A stretch of 64,000 nucleotides of DNA, from positions 62,001 through 126,000 of the forward strand of contig NZ_LZLQ01000024.1 of NCBI RefSeq assembly GCF_001673315.1, in the 5' to 3' direction. This DNA comes from Mycobacterium asiaticum. GTDB lineage: Bacteria; Actinomycetota; Actinomycetes; Mycobacteriales; Mycobacteriaceae. Below the pieces are notes generated by a model that had not been told where the DNA came from, searched no databases, and saw only the letters and a list, made by a program, of their open reading frames with translations. Below, piece by piece: positions 1 to 10,313 of this stretch. Every line of letters begins with the position of its first letter. The stretch's first letter is position 1. Both the position numbers and the translations under genes were made by a program.

Positions 1-18
1 CCGCTGGGTTTACCGAAG

Positions 19-1068
19 ATGCCCCGCCCGCAGCAGGATGCTGAGGCTTCGCCGGCCCCCGGCAGCGGACCGCTGATCGATACCTACGGCCGGGTGGCCA
101 CTGATCTGCGGGTGTCCCTCACCGACCGCTGCAATCTGCGGTGCACCTACTGCATGCCGGAACAGGGCTTGGACTGGCTACCGAAAGACAAACTGCTCAC
201 GCGCGAGGAGCTGGCAAGGCTGATCCGCATCGCCGTCACCCGACTGGGAGTCACCAGCGTGCGGTTCACCGGCGGCGAGCCGCTGCTGGTTCCCCACCTC
301 GAAGAGGTGGTCGCGACGACCGCAGGTCTCACCCCCCGTCCGGAGATCTCGCTGACCACCAACGGGGTGGGATTGGCACAACGTGCGGCCGCGCTGGCCG
401 CAGCGGGCCTGGACCGCGTCAACGTGTCATTGGACAGCGTGGACCCAGCCCGCTTCGCCGCCATCACTCGCAGAAATCGCCTCGACGAGGTTCTGGCGGG
501 GCTGACGGCTGCCAAAGAGGCCGGCCTCGGGCCGGTGAAGGTGAATGCCGTCCTGGACCCTACGACCGGCCGCGACGACGTCGTCGAGTTGTTGCGGTAC
601 TGCCTCGAGCTGGGGTACCAGCTGCGGGTCATCGAGCAAATGCCGCTCGACGCCAGCCATCAGTGGCGTCGCGGCGCAACGTTGACCGCCGACGACGTGC
701 TGGCCGCGGTGCGGCCGCATTTCCGGCTCCGGCCCGACCCGACTCCTCGCGGATCGGCGCCGGCCGAGCTGTGGCTGGTCGACACCGGACCGAATACACC
801 GGCCGGGAAATTCGGCGTCATCGCTTCGGTCTCGCACGCCTTCTGCGCCGCTTGTGACCGCACGCGGCTGACTGCCGACGGGCAGATCCGCAGCTGCCTG
901 TTCGCCACCGAGGAAACCGATCTGCGCGGTCTGCTGCGCGGCGAGGCCGTCGACCAAGCCATCGAGGCGGCGTGGCGCGTCGCCATGTGGGGTAAGCCCG
1001 CCGGCCACGGCATCAACGACCCCGGGTTCGTCCAACCCGCCCGACCGATGAGCGCCATCGGTGGCTGA
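19..1068 (+). CDS. moaA: GTP 3',8-cyclase MoaA (MoaA2 type)
   Basis: This radical-SAM enzyme converts GTP to 3',8-cyclo-GTP, the first committed step of molybdopterin synthesis, together with MoaC. The N-terminal [4Fe-4S] motif CNLRCTYC gives Cys38, Cys42 and Cys45. The C-terminal cluster ligands are Cys276, Cys279 and Cys293. The protein ends in Gly-Gly, the C-terminal tail MoaA needs for activity. The length of 349 aa is normal. No convincing ribosome binding site precedes this ATG, and only 18 bases of upstream sequence are available, so the true start could lie outside the window. It overlaps moaD by 8 bases. By memory of H37Rv it corresponds to Rv0869c. Confidence 0.95.
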   Translation: MPRPQQDAEASPAPGSGPLIDTYGRVATDLRVSLTDRCNLRCTYCMPEQGLDWLPKDKLLTREELARLIRIAVTRLGVTSVRFTGGEPLLVPHLEEVVATTAGLTPRPEISLTTNGVGLAQRAAALAAAGLDRVNVSLDSVDPARFAAITRRNRLDEVLAGLTAAKEAGLGPVKVNAVLDPTTGRDDVVELLRYCLELGYQLRVIEQMPLDASHQWRRGATLTADDVLAAVRPHFRLRPDPTPRGSAPAELWLVDTGPNTPAGKFGVIASVSHAFCAACDRTRLTADGQIRSCLFATEETDLRGLLRGEAVDQAIEAAWRVAMWGKPAGHGINDPGFVQPARPMSAIGG

Positions 1069-1336
1069 GACGTCGGGCACGGACCAGATCGCGGTGACGG
1101 TGCGCTACTTCGCCGCTGCTCGCGCGGCCGCGGGCACCGAGTCGGAAACGCTCACATTACGAAGCGGCACCACAGTCGCCGAATTGGTTAAGGAACTCGC
1201 CAACCGGGGTAGCCAGCTCGCAACGGTCTTGAGTCGATGCTCTTATCTGCGGGACGGGATTGCCGTCCGAGATGAGACGTCGGTGTTATCCGCCGGCAAC
1301 ACGGTTGACGTACTCCCGCCCTTTGCCGGCGGCTAA
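1061..1336 (+). CDS. moaD2: Molybdopterin synthase small subunit MoaD (MoaD2)
   Basis: Ubiquitin-fold sulfur carrier of 91 aa and small subunit of molybdopterin synthase. The C-terminus reads PPFAGG; the terminal Gly-Gly is adenylated and thiocarboxylated to donate sulfur. The GTG start lies inside the end of moaA (8-base overlap), which indicates translational coupling. Its partner MoaE2 is encoded nearby on the opposite strand. The gene ends only a few bases before the CRP-like site of the rpfA leader. Confidence 0.92.
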   Translation: MAETSGTDQIAVTVRYFAAARAAAGTESETLTLRSGTTVAELVKELANRGSQLATVLSRCSYLRDGIAVRDETSVLSAGNTVDVLPPFAGG

Positions 1337-1339
1337 AAC

Positions 1340-1355
1340 TGTGACATATCTCACG
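1340..1355 (+). promoter_or_regulatory. CRP/FNR-type binding site upstream of rpfA
   Basis: The sequence tgtgacatatctcacg matches TGTGA-N6-TCACA in 9 of 10 defined positions. It sits just after the moaD stop, about 410 bases ahead of the rpfA start and ahead of its riboswitch. M. tuberculosis rpfA is known to be controlled by the cAMP receptor protein Rv3676, which supports this reading. The transcription start was not determined. Confidence 0.7.
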
Positions 1356-1554
1356 TAACGGAAAGATAACAACCCGGCCACGCTCCGATTTCGGGTGCTA
1401 TGAGCTGGGCAAACGCTGGCCGTTCCTGGCATTTTGCCCGGGCGCTGTGACCAAAACGCCCGTTTCGCATAGAGGTGACGAGACCGCCCGAACCCGCTAG
1501 CGTCTCGGGGGGTTCGTCAACACAACCCGAATGACGAGTCCTCCCTTACCTATA

Positions 1555-2780
<1,226 letters not shown>

Positions 2781-2804
2781 GGTGGCGGCCTGAGCCCACC
2801 GGGT

Positions 2805-3230
2805 TCAGGCCGAACCCACCCACTCTTCGTCCCCGTCTTCGAAGAATTGGTGCTTCCACACCGGTAGCCGTTCTTTGATGGTGTCTACCAGCTGTGCACA
2901 GGTAGCGAACGCCGCCTGGCGATGGTCGGCCGCCACCGCGGCCACCAGCGCCGCCTCGCCGATGTGCAGCACCCCGACGCGGTGGCTGGCGGCGACTGCC
3001 CGCACACCGCTGGCCCGCTCGGCAACCTCGGCAACCACCTCGGCGAGCACCTGTTGCGCCGACGGGTGCGCAGAGTATTCGAGCCGCACTACCTGCCGTC
3101 CCCCGTCGTGATCGCGGATCACGCCGACAAAGCCGACCACGGCTCCGGCGGACTGGTGTCCGACCAGGGCCTCGTGTTCGTCCAGGGAGATCGGTTGCTC
3201 GGTCACTGCGGCGCGCAGGACCAGCGTCAT
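2805..3230 (-). CDS. moaE2: Molybdopterin synthase large subunit MoaE (MoaE2)
   Basis: Large catalytic subunit (141 aa) that transfers sulfur from the MoaD thiocarboxylate to precursor Z, giving molybdopterin. The conserved C-terminal segment [12 protein letters not shown] carries the active-site lysine region typical of MoaE. It is the last gene of a moaC-mog-moaE operon; its ATG overlaps the mog stop in an ATGA arrangement. H37Rv counterpart by memory: Rv0866. Confidence 0.94.
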   Translation of the reverse strand: MTLVLRAAVTEQPISLDEHEALVGHQSAGAVVGFVGVIRDHDGGRQVVRLEYSAHPSAQQVLAEVVAEVAERASGVRAVAASHRVGVLHIGEAALVAAVAADHRQAAFATCAQLVDTIKERLPVWKHQFFEDGDEEWVGSA

Positions 3231-3706
3231 CGTCGGTGGTCTTTCCCGGCGAGCTGATCCAGCGCGTGGTTGAGGACGTCGGCCAGTACCCCGAGGCCGT
3301 CGCGAACACCGCCGGGCGAGCCCGGCAGGTTGATGATCAGCGTCTGGCCGGCCACCCCGCAGACCCCGCGGGAGAGCACCGAGGTGGGCACCTTCGACTC
3401 GCCGGCGCGGCGTATGGCGTCAGCAAGCCCGGGAATGACGAAATCCAGCACGGCCACGGTCTGTTCCGGGGTGGTATCGGTGGGCGAGATACCGGTTCCA
3501 CCGGAGGTGATCACGACGTCGACGCCGTCGTCGAGCGCGTCGTTCAACGCCTCACCGACTGGATTACCGTCGGCAACCACCTGCGGCTGTACGGGCAGGA
3601 ACCCGTACTGCTCCAGCCATTCCGCGATCATCGGCCCGGTTTCGTCGGTGTAGGTACCACTCGCGGCGCGCGTGCTGGCGATGATGACTCGTGCGGTCCG
3701 ACTCAT
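3227..3706 (-). CDS. mog: Molybdopterin adenylyltransferase Mog/MogA family
   Basis: Cytosolic 159-aa protein of the MoaB/Mog family, which adenylates molybdopterin before metal insertion. The family motifs [15 protein letters not shown] and NLPGSPGG are visible and form the substrate-binding loops. It overlaps moaC and moaE by four bases at each end (ATGA), so the three genes are surely co-translated. H37Rv counterpart: Rv0865. Confidence 0.92.
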   Translation of the reverse strand: MSRTARVIIASTRAASGTYTDETGPMIAEWLEQYGFLPVQPQVVADGNPVGEALNDALDDGVDVVITSGGTGISPTDTTPEQTVAVLDFVIPGLADAIRRAGESKVPTSVLSRGVCGVAGQTLIINLPGSPGGVRDGLGVLADVLNHALDQLAGKDHRR

Positions 3707-4206
3707 GAGCGCACCCAGCTTCCGCTACGGCCGCCTTCTTTGCGAAGCACCCGGATGTCGTCGATGCGCGCGGCCGGGTCGACCGCCTTGATCATGTCGT
3801 ACAGGGTGAGGGCCGCAACGCTCACGGCAGTCAACGCCTCCATCTCCACTCCCGTTCGGTCGGTGCTGCGCACCGTCGCTTCGATCTCGATAACTGACTC
3901 GCCGACGGAAAAGTCGACGTCCACTCCGGTGAGCGCCAACTGATGGCACAACGGGATGAGGTCGCTGGTGCGTTTGGCGGCCAGGATGCCGGCCACCCGG
4001 GCGGTGGCCAGGGCATCGCCCTTGGGCAGGCCGCCGCTGGATATCAGCGCCACTACCTCCGCGGAGGTGCGCAGGGCACCGGACGCGACGGCGGTGCGTC
4101 GCGTGGTTCCTTTATCGGTGACGTCAACCATGTGCGCCGCCCCCCGGTCATCCAGGTGAGAGAGCGCGGTCCCCGGGCCTTTAGACGGCCCGGCCGCCCC
4201 GGACAT
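3703..4206 (-). CDS. moaC2: Cyclic pyranopterin monophosphate synthase MoaC
   Basis: Converts 3',8-cyclo-GTP to cyclic pyranopterin monophosphate, the step after MoaA. The 167-aa protein shows the family landmarks HMVDVTDK near residue 25, LIPLCHQL in the middle and [11 protein letters not shown] near the C-terminus. The N-terminal [15 protein letters not shown] block is conserved in MoaC, which supports the long start. First gene of moaC-mog-moaE. H37Rv counterpart: Rv0864. Confidence 0.94.
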   Translation of the reverse strand: MSGAAGPSKGPGTALSHLDDRGAAHMVDVTDKGTTRRTAVASGALRTSAEVVALISSGGLPKGDALATARVAGILAAKRTSDLIPLCHQLALTGVDVDFSVGESVIEIEATVRSTDRTGVEMEALTAVSVAALTLYDMIKAVDPAARIDDIRVLRKEGGRSGSWVRS

Positions 4207-4215
4207 GCCGACGAC

Positions 4216-4410
4216 CTACCAGGTCGCGTCGGTCACCGGATGGACATAGGGCAGCTCATGAGCGGGCAATGGAAACACCACTTCGCCGAAGGGGGAGAGC
4301 GCACCCGTGCGGTCTGTCACGAGTTCGCTCACCGCGTGGTCGTCCGGGTCGGTGGTGGGCCAGCCGTTGTCCACGTACTTTGCTTTGCCTGTGTCAGCCA
4401 CGCGATCCAT
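4216..4410 (-). CDS. Small conserved protein (Rv0863-like)
   Basis: A 64-aa acidic, cytosolic-looking protein beginning [18 protein letters not shown], without transmembrane segment or known motif. It lies upstream of moaC on the same strand with a short gap, and diverges from the next gene across 63 bases. The corresponding locus in H37Rv has a small gene (Rv0863), which supports its reality. Function unknown; the position suggests co-transcription with the moa genes. Confidence 0.65.
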   Translation of the reverse strand: MDRVADTGKAKYVDNGWPTTDPDDHAVSELVTDRTGALSPFGEVVFPLPAHELPYVHPVTDATW

Positions 4411-4473
4411 TCTGACAGGTGCTGTTAACGTCCGCGGCGGAAGGTTGCCGGTCGCGCCTAGGCTTGATCAGCA

Positions 4474-6729
4474 ATGACCGAACACTCCCCGGATATTCCG
4501 CTGGGGTCCTGGCTGGCCGACTTGCCTGACGAGCGGCTGATTCTGCTGCTGAAGCTGCGACCGGACCTCGCCCAGCCGCCGCCCGGCAGCATCGCGGCGC
4601 TGGCAGCGCGCGCCCAGGCGCGGCAGTCGGTGAAGGCTGCCACCGATGACCTCGACTTCCTGCGGCTCAGCGTGCTCGACGCACTGCTGGTCTTGCAGGC
4701 CGACGCCGAACCCGTTCCGGTCGCCAAACTGCTGACGCTGATTGGCGACAACGCCCCCCAGGATGACGTGGCCGCGGCGCTGGACGACCTTCGGGATCGC
4801 GCGCTGGTATGGGGTGAGAGCACGGTCCGCGTCGCCGCCGACGCCGGCACGGCACTGCCGTGGCATCCCGGCCAGGTCACGCTCGAGGACCGTACGCATA
4901 CCGGGGACGAGATCGCCGCGATGATCGCGTCGGTCGACGACGCGCAGCGCGACGTGTTGGAGAAGCTGCTCGAAGGGTCGCCGATGGGGCGCACCCGCGA
5001 CGCGGCCCCGGGAGCTCCGCCGGACCGGCCGGTGCCGCGGTTGTTGGCAACGGGTCTGCTGCGACGCATCGATGCCGACACCGTGATCCTGCCCCGCCAT
5101 GTCGCACAAGTGCTACGCGGTGAGAACCCAGGCCCGCGGCAACTCACCGAACCCAACCCGACCATCTCGACCACCAAACCCGCGGATGTCGACGCGGCGG
5201 CCGCCGGTGCGGTCATCGATCTGCTGCGCCAGGTCGACGTCCTGCTGGAGAACCTCGGTACCGCACCGGTGGCTGAGCTGCGCAGCGGCGGGTTAGGAGT
5301 TCGTGATCTCAAACGACTCGCGAAGGTGACCGGCATCGACGAGCCGCGGCTCGGGCTGGTACTCGAGCTTGCGGCCGCGGCCGGACTGATCGCCAGTGGC
5401 ACCCCAGAACCCGAACCCTCCCACGGCGACGGGCCCTACTGGGCGCCGACGGCAACGGCCGACCGGTTCACCACGCTCGGCGCCGCTGACCGCTGGTACC
5501 TATTGGTCAGCACCTGGCTCGACCTGCCGGGCCGACCGGCGCTGATCGGCACCCGCGGCCCTGACGCCAAACCCTATGGAGCGCTATCCGATTCACTGTT
5601 TTCCACTGCCGCGCCGTTGGACCGGCGCCTACTCTTGAACATGTTGGCCGGATTGCCACCGGGCGCCGGGGTAGATGCGACGAGCGCATCCGCCGCCTTG
5701 ATCTGGCGCCGCCCGCGCTGGGCGCGACGGCTCCAGCCGGAACCGGTCGCCGACCTGCTCTCCGAGAGCCACGCGCTAGGTCTGGTGGGGCGCGGAGCGA
5801 TCAGCACGCCCGGTCGCGCCCTGCTCGAAGACGATGTCGACGCGGACGCTGTCGTCGACGCGATGACGCGGGCACTACCCAAACCGATAGACCACTTCCT
5901 GGTGCAAGCCGACCTGACTGTCGTGGTGCCCGGACCGCTGGAGCGAGACCTCGCCGATGAACTGGCCGCCGTTGCCACTGTGGAATCGGCCGGTGCGGCA
6001 ATGGTTTACCGGGTCAGCGAGCAGTCGATCCGGCATGCGCTGGACATCGGCAAGACCCGCGACTGGATGCATGCATTCTTCGCCGGTCACTCGAAAACAC
6101 CGGTACCGCAAGGACTCACGTATCTCATCGACGACGTCGCCCGACGCCACGGCCAACTGCGGATCGGCATGGCCGCCTCCTTCGTGCGCTGCGAAGATCC
6201 AGCGTTGCTGGCCCAGGCGATCGCAGCGCCGGCGGCCGAACAGCTACACCTGCGCGCGGTCGCACCGACGGTGGCGGTGTCGCCGTCCTCGATCGCCGAC
6301 GTGCTCCTGGCGTTGCGCTCGGCCGGCTTCGCGCCGGCCGCCGAGGACTCCACCGGGGCGATCGTGGACATACGCAACCGTGGCGCCCGAGTGCCCGTGC
6401 CGCAGCAACGACGGCCGTACCGGCCGGTATCGCGCCCCAACAGCGAGACCCTCCATGCCGTGGTCTCGGTGCTGCGCAAGGTGACCGCCGCGCCGTTCGG
6501 GAACAATCGCGTCGATCCCGCCGTTGCAATCTCGTTGCTGCAACAGGCCGCCAAGGACCAGGAGACGGTGCTGATCGGCTACCTCGACGCCGCGGGGGTC
6601 GCCACTCAGCGAGTAGTGTCCCCGGTCGTCGTCAAAGGTGGTCAGTTGGTGGGCTTTGATTCGGCGTCGGGGCGGCTGCGGGACTTCGCGATTCACCGCA
6701 TCACGTCGGTGATGGCGGCAGATGAATAA
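4474..6729 (+). CDS. XPB/Ssl2-type helicase-associated protein
   Basis: Large 751-aa protein of the mycobacterial Rv0862c family, whose C-terminal part is usually assigned to a helicase-associated domain related to the XPB/Ssl2 N-terminal region. I see no Walker A or DEAD/DEVH motif, so it is unlikely to be an ATPase itself. It begins MTEHSPDIPLGSWLADLPDE and is rich in helical and winged-helix-like segments. It precedes xpb by 18 bases on the same strand, suggesting it acts with that helicase in DNA repair or transcription. The partnership is inferred from context. Confidence 0.8.
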   Translation: MTEHSPDIPLGSWLADLPDERLILLLKLRPDLAQPPPGSIAALAARAQARQSVKAATDDLDFLRLSVLDALLVLQADAEPVPVAKLLTLIGDNAPQDDVAAALDDLRDRALVWGESTVRVAADAGTALPWHPGQVTLEDRTHTGDEIAAMIASVDDAQRDVLEKLLEGSPMGRTRDAAPGAPPDRPVPRLLATGLLRRIDADTVILPRHVAQVLRGENPGPRQLTEPNPTISTTKPADVDAAAAGAVIDLLRQVDVLLENLGTAPVAELRSGGLGVRDLKRLAKVTGIDEPRLGLVLELAAAAGLIASGTPEPEPSHGDGPYWAPTATADRFTTLGAADRWYLLVSTWLDLPGRPALIGTRGPDAKPYGALSDSLFSTAAPLDRRLLLNMLAGLPPGAGVDATSASAALIWRRPRWARRLQPEPVADLLSESHALGLVGRGAISTPGRALLEDDVDADAVVDAMTRALPKPIDHFLVQADLTVVVPGPLERDLADELAAVATVESAGAAMVYRVSEQSIRHALDIGKTRDWMHAFFAGHSKTPVPQGLTYLIDDVARRHGQLRIGMAASFVRCEDPALLAQAIAAPAAEQLHLRAVAPTVAVSPSSIADVLLALRSAGFAPAAEDSTGAIVDIRNRGARVPVPQQRRPYRPVSRPNSETLHAVVSVLRKVTAAPFGNNRVDPAVAISLLQQAAKDQETVLIGYLDAAGVATQRVVSPVVVKGGQLVGFDSASGRLRDFAIHRITSVMAADE

Positions 6730-6747
6730 TGAGGGAGGAGTCGCGTT

Positions 6748-8397
6748 ATGTCTGACGGGCCGCTGATCGTGCAGTCGGATAAGACCGTGCTGCTCGAAGT
6801 GGACCATGAACTGGCCGGGGCAGCGCGCGCTGCCATCGCACCGTTCGCCGAACTGGAACGCGCCCCTGAGCACGTGCACACCTACCGCATCACGCCACTG
6901 GCACTGTGGAATGCGCGCGCCGCGGGCCACGATGCCGAGCAGGTGGTCGACGCCCTGGTCAGCTTCTCCCGTTACGCCGTCCCGCAACCGTTACTGGTCG
7001 ACATCGTCGACACCATGGCCCGCTACGGGCGGCTGCAACTGGTCAAGCATCCCGCGCACGGCCTGACGTTAATTAGCCTGGACCGCGCGGTCCTCGAGGA
7101 AGTGCTGCGCAACAAGAAGATCGCCCCGATGCTGGGTGCGCGCATCGACGACGACACCGTCGTGGTGCATCCCAGCGAGCGTGGTCGGGTCAAGCAGATG
7201 CTGCTCAAGATCGGTTGGCCTGCAGAGGATTTCGCTGGCTATGTGAACGGCGAGGCGCACCCGATCAGCCTGCAGCCCGACGGGTGGGAACTGCGCGACT
7301 ACCAGCAATTGGCCACCGACTCGTTCTGGGCCGGCGGATCCGGGGTGGTGGTGCTCCCCTGCGGCGCCGGTAAGACCCTCGTCGGCGCGGCTGCCATGGC
7401 CAAAGCCCAAGCCACGACGCTGATCCTGGTCACCAACATTGTCGCCGCGCGGCAGTGGAAGCGTGAGTTGGTGGCGCGTACATCGTTGTCCGAGGACGAG
7501 ATCGGCGAATACTCCGGTGAGCGCAAAGAGATCCGGCCCGTCACCATTTCGACATACCAGATGGTCACCCGGCGCACCAAGGGCGAGTACCGGCATCTGG
7601 AACTGTTCGATAGCCGCGACTGGGGTCTGATCATCTACGACGAGGTGCACCTGCTGCCTGCGCCCGTGTTCCGGATGACCGCCGACCTCCAATCCAAGCG
7701 GCGACTCGGCCTGACCGCCACGCTTATTCGCGAAGACGGCCGCGAGGGCGACGTCTTTTCGCTGATCGGTCCCAAACGCTATGACGCACCGTGGAAGGAC
7801 ATCGAAGCGCAAGGCTGGATCGCCCCGGCCGAGTGTGTGGAAGTACGCGTCACGATGACCGACAGCGAGCGGATGATGTATGCCACCGCCGAACCGGAGG
7901 AACGCTACCGGCTGTGTTCGACGGTGCACACCAAAATTGCGGTGGTGCAGTCGATTCTGAAGAATCACCCCGGTGAGCAAACGCTGGTGATCGGCGCCTA
8001 CCTCGATCAGCTCGACGAGCTGGGTTCCGAGTTGAATGCGCCGGTGATCCAGGGCGCCACCAAGACCCAGGAACGCGAAGCGCTCTTCGACGCCTTCCGC
8101 CGCGGCGAGATCTCCACCCTGGTGGTGTCCAAGGTTGCCAATTTCTCTATTGACCTCCCGGAAGCCTCTGTGGCAGTGCAGGTTTCGGGCACATTCGGCT
8201 CCCGCCAGGAAGAGGCTCAGCGGTTGGGCCGGTTGTTGCGCCCGAAGGCCGATGGCGGCGGCGCCATCTTTTATTCGGTGGTCGCACGCGACAGCCTGGA
8301 CGCCGAATACGCCGCACACCGGCAACGCTTCCTGGCCGAGCAGGGCTATGGCTACATTATTCGCGACGCCGACGACCTGCTGGGTCCCGCTATCTAG
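6748..8397 (+). CDS. xpb: DNA repair helicase XPB (Ercc3)
   Basis: A 549-aa superfamily 2 helicase, the bacterial homologue of eukaryotic XPB, unwinding DNA with 3'-5' polarity. Walker A is LPCGAGKT with Lys209; the DEVH box starts at Asp298. The RED motif lies in TATLIREDGRE. Helicase motifs V and VI (SKVANFSIDLPEA, GSRQEEAQRLGRLLRP) are intact. A gagggaggag ribosome binding site precedes the ATG. H37Rv counterpart: Rv0861c. It is convergent with the thiolase gene. Confidence 0.95.
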   Translation: MSDGPLIVQSDKTVLLEVDHELAGAARAAIAPFAELERAPEHVHTYRITPLALWNARAAGHDAEQVVDALVSFSRYAVPQPLLVDIVDTMARYGRLQLVKHPAHGLTLISLDRAVLEEVLRNKKIAPMLGARIDDDTVVVHPSERGRVKQMLLKIGWPAEDFAGYVNGEAHPISLQPDGWELRDYQQLATDSFWAGGSGVVVLPCGAGKTLVGAAAMAKAQATTLILVTNIVAARQWKRELVARTSLSEDEIGEYSGERKEIRPVTISTYQMVTRRTKGEYRHLELFDSRDWGLIIYDEVHLLPAPVFRMTADLQSKRRLGLTATLIREDGREGDVFSLIGPKRYDAPWKDIEAQGWIAPAECVEVRVTMTDSERMMYATAEPEERYRLCSTVHTKIAVVQSILKNHPGEQTLVIGAYLDQLDELGSELNAPVIQGATKTQEREALFDAFRRGEISTLVVSKVANFSIDLPEASVAVQVSGTFGSRQEEAQRLGRLLRPKADGGGAIFYSVVARDSLDAEYAAHRQRFLAEQGYGYIIRDADDLLGPAI

Positions 8398-8409
8398 CGC
8401 TGTGCCCGC

Positions 8410-8465
8410 GAGCAGACGCAGACTCGCACATAATCCCTTTGGTTTGTGCGACTCTGCGTCTGCTC
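8410..8465. terminator. Long inverted repeat between convergent xpb and thiolase genes
   Basis: Two 21-base arms (8410-8430 and 8445-8465) are inverted copies with one mismatch and a 14-base loop. The left arm begins gagcagacgcaga and the right ends tctgcgtctgctc. Located between two convergent genes, it probably works as a bidirectional terminator. The sequence type, as I recall, recurs in mycobacterial intergenic regions, so it may also be a dispersed repeat. Confidence 0.7.
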
Positions 8466-8474
8466 ACGCTGGAA

Positions 8475-9620
8475 TTACAGCGACAAGATCGTCGCGGACG
8501 CGGTGCCCGGCGCACCGTAGACCTGGGCCAAGCCGACCCGCGGGTTGCCTGGCACCTGGCGCTCGCCGGCCTCCCCACGCAATTGACGCACCAACTCGTG
8601 CATCTGGCGCAGCCCCGACGCGCCGATCGGTTCACCGTTGGCGATCAGCCCGCCATCGGTGTTAACCGGCATCGAGCCGTGGATCTCGGTGGCGCCGTCG
8701 GCCAGCAGCTTCTCCTGCTCGCCGTCGGCGCACAGGCCCGTCTCTGCCATATGGATGACCTCGTTGCCGGCGTCGGTGTCCTGCAACTGTGCCACGTCGA
8801 CGTCCTCGGGTCCGATACCCGCGGCTTCGTAAGCGGCCTTGGCGGCGTACACCGTCGGGGAGACATCCTGGTCCAACGGTGCGAAGGTGGCGTGTACCTC
8901 GTAGGCGCCGTAGCGGCGGGTCCGGATCTCGCAGGCACGCACGTAGACGGGCTTGTCGGTGAACTTGTGCGCAATGTCGGCCCGGCACATGACAACCGCC
9001 GCGGCACCTTCATCGGGTGCGCAGAACATGTACTGCGTCAGGGGGTAATTGAGCACGGCCGAGTTGAGGATCTCCTCCTCGGAAATCGCTTTGCGCCGGA
9101 ACGCATTCGGGTTCAACGCACCGTTGCGGAAATTCTTGGCGGCCACCTTGGCCAAGGTGGCCTGAGAAATGTTGTGGTCGTACAGATACTTGTTGGCCTT
9201 CATGCCGAAGAATTTGGTGGTGACGAACTGACCGTTCTGGGCATACCACTGCGGCAGGGCAAGCTTGGCCGGGTCGTCGGTGAAGGCCCCGCGGGGGTGC
9301 TTGTCCAGGCCGATGGCGATGCCCAGGTCGTACTTGCCCAGCCGGATGGTGTCGGCCGTCTGCTGGATGGCACTCGCGGCGGTCGCACAGGCATTGAACA
9401 CATTGGTGAAGGTGATGCCCGTCAACCCGACCAGGCGGGTGACCGCGTCGGGATTGGACACCTCGTGGCTTCCGCCGAAGCCGAACTGAATGTCCTTCCA
9501 CTGCACTCCGGCATCGGTGAGGGCGGACTGGATGGCCTCGGCACCCATCTGCATCGCCGTCTTGTCGAACCTGCCGAATGGGTGCAGGCCCACGCCGATG
9601 ATGGCCACATCGTTCGTCAT
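8475..9620 (-). CDS. Thiolase-like / lipid-transfer protein (SCP-x, Ltp type)
   Basis: A 381-aa thiolase-fold protein. The nucleophile region reads NACATAASA instead of the usual CASG context. The C-terminal part reads EPIGASGLRQMHEL, lacking the thiolase His of HPxG. These changes are typical of the Ltp branch, some members of which are retro-aldolases in steroid side-chain breakdown. It directly follows a DUF35 gene (one base between), the usual partner of such enzymes. A carbon-carbon cleaving step on an acyl-CoA is inferred. This gene lies in an insertion relative to H37Rv. Confidence 0.85.
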   Translation of the reverse strand: MTNDVAIIGVGLHPFGRFDKTAMQMGAEAIQSALTDAGVQWKDIQFGFGGSHEVSNPDAVTRLVGLTGITFTNVFNACATAASAIQQTADTIRLGKYDLGIAIGLDKHPRGAFTDDPAKLALPQWYAQNGQFVTTKFFGMKANKYLYDHNISQATLAKVAAKNFRNGALNPNAFRRKAISEEEILNSAVLNYPLTQYMFCAPDEGAAAVVMCRADIAHKFTDKPVYVRACEIRTRRYGAYEVHATFAPLDQDVSPTVYAAKAAYEAAGIGPEDVDVAQLQDTDAGNEVIHMAETGLCADGEQEKLLADGATEIHGSMPVNTDGGLIANGEPIGASGLRQMHELVRQLRGEAGERQVPGNPRVGLAQVYGAPGTASATILSL

Positions 9621-9621
9621 C

Positions 9622-10047
9622 TCAAGCCCCCTCGGCGACGGGCTCGAAGGCGAAGGTCAGGATTTCGTTGCCGTCTTCGTCCGTCGTCAGCGGAACGAAC
9701 GTCAGGCCAACCTCCTGGCCGAATTGCAACTTGGCCGGATCGTTCTCGGTCAACCGTCCTTCGACGCGGATGACGTCACCCAACTGCACCAGGCCAACGC
9801 CGAACGGTACGAAGTCCTTTCCGGTCGGACCCGCGTAAGGGGCTCCGGGCGGGAATCCCTGGGTGGTCCACGCCACCAGGCTGCCTTGTCGCGGCAACAA
9901 CACCTCGCTCATCTCGCTGAGGCTGCAGCGCGGACACCACTGCTGCACGGGGAACGTCGTGGCCCCGCAACTGCCGCAGCGACTACCGATCAGCTGCGGA
10001 TTCTCGTCGGGCCAGGTCGAAATCTCAGGGGCCAGTGCCTTCTGCAT
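9622..10047 (-). CDS. Zn-ribbon OB-fold protein (DUF35), acyl-CoA binding
   Basis: A 141-aa protein with a zinc ribbon CGSC...CPRC in the first 50 residues, followed by an OB-fold. DUF35 proteins bind acyl-CoA and partner thiolases or aldolases, as ChsH2 does with Ltp2. The start at 10047 is chosen because ggaggaccctcg, a good ribosome binding site, lies directly upstream and the product begins MQKALAPEIS. A longer frame to 10407 would run through the tandem repeats and into the next gene. Cotranscribed with the thiolase. Confidence 0.9.
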   Translation of the reverse strand: MQKALAPEISTWPDENPQLIGSRCGSCGATTFPVQQWCPRCSLSEMSEVLLPRQGSLVAWTTQGFPPGAPYAGPTGKDFVPFGVGLVQLGDVIRVEGRLTENDPAKLQFGQEVGLTFVPLTTDEDGNEILTFAFEPVAEGA

Positions 10048-10115
10048 CGAGGGTCCTCCATCAGATCGGAGAAAAATGCGACTCACCGAACGGTACAACA
10101 GCGTTCCAGAAAAGT

Positions 10116-10130
10116 GGAAATTACATTCTC
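10116..10130. promoter_or_regulatory. Weak GAGAAT-N3-ATTCTC site upstream of DUF35/thiolase
   Basis: The sequence ggaaattacattctc keeps one perfect half (attctc) and 4 of 6 bases in the other half of the palindrome that recurs in this window. It lies about 70 bases ahead of the DUF35 start. A nearby inverted repeat gaacg...cgttc (about 10089-10107) overlaps the probable promoter. Confidence 0.4.
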
Positions 10131-10160
10131 GCTCTTGGTGCCGGGTGTCAGTTCTCGCTG

Positions 10161-10204
10161 CTTGACCGCGGGTTGACCGCTGCTTGACCGCTGGTTGACC
10201 GCGG
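10161..10204. repeat. Four 11-bp direct tandem repeats
   Basis: Four adjacent units cttgaccgcgg, gttgaccgctg, cttgaccgctg and gttgaccgcgg share the core ttgaccgc at exact 11-base spacing. They lie 110-160 bases upstream of the DUF35/thiolase pair. The spacing of one helical turn would place a bound protein on one DNA face, suggesting a regulatory array. Confidence 0.8.
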
Positions 10205-10267
10205 TAGATCCGATGCCACCCGCTCGCCACACACGGCTCTGGACGCACACGGACCGGTCGACTTCGA

Positions 10268-10300
10268 AGGCATTTCGGAGGCATATCGGAGGCATATCGA
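10268..10300. repeat. Three 11-bp direct tandem repeats
   Basis: Units aggcatttcgg, aggcatatcgg and aggcatatcga follow each other without gaps in the same intergenic region as the 10161-10204 array. Same period, unrelated sequence. They lie next to the end of the LLM oxidoreductase gene. Confidence 0.75.
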
Positions 10301-10313
10301 CCCGCCGCGGCCG

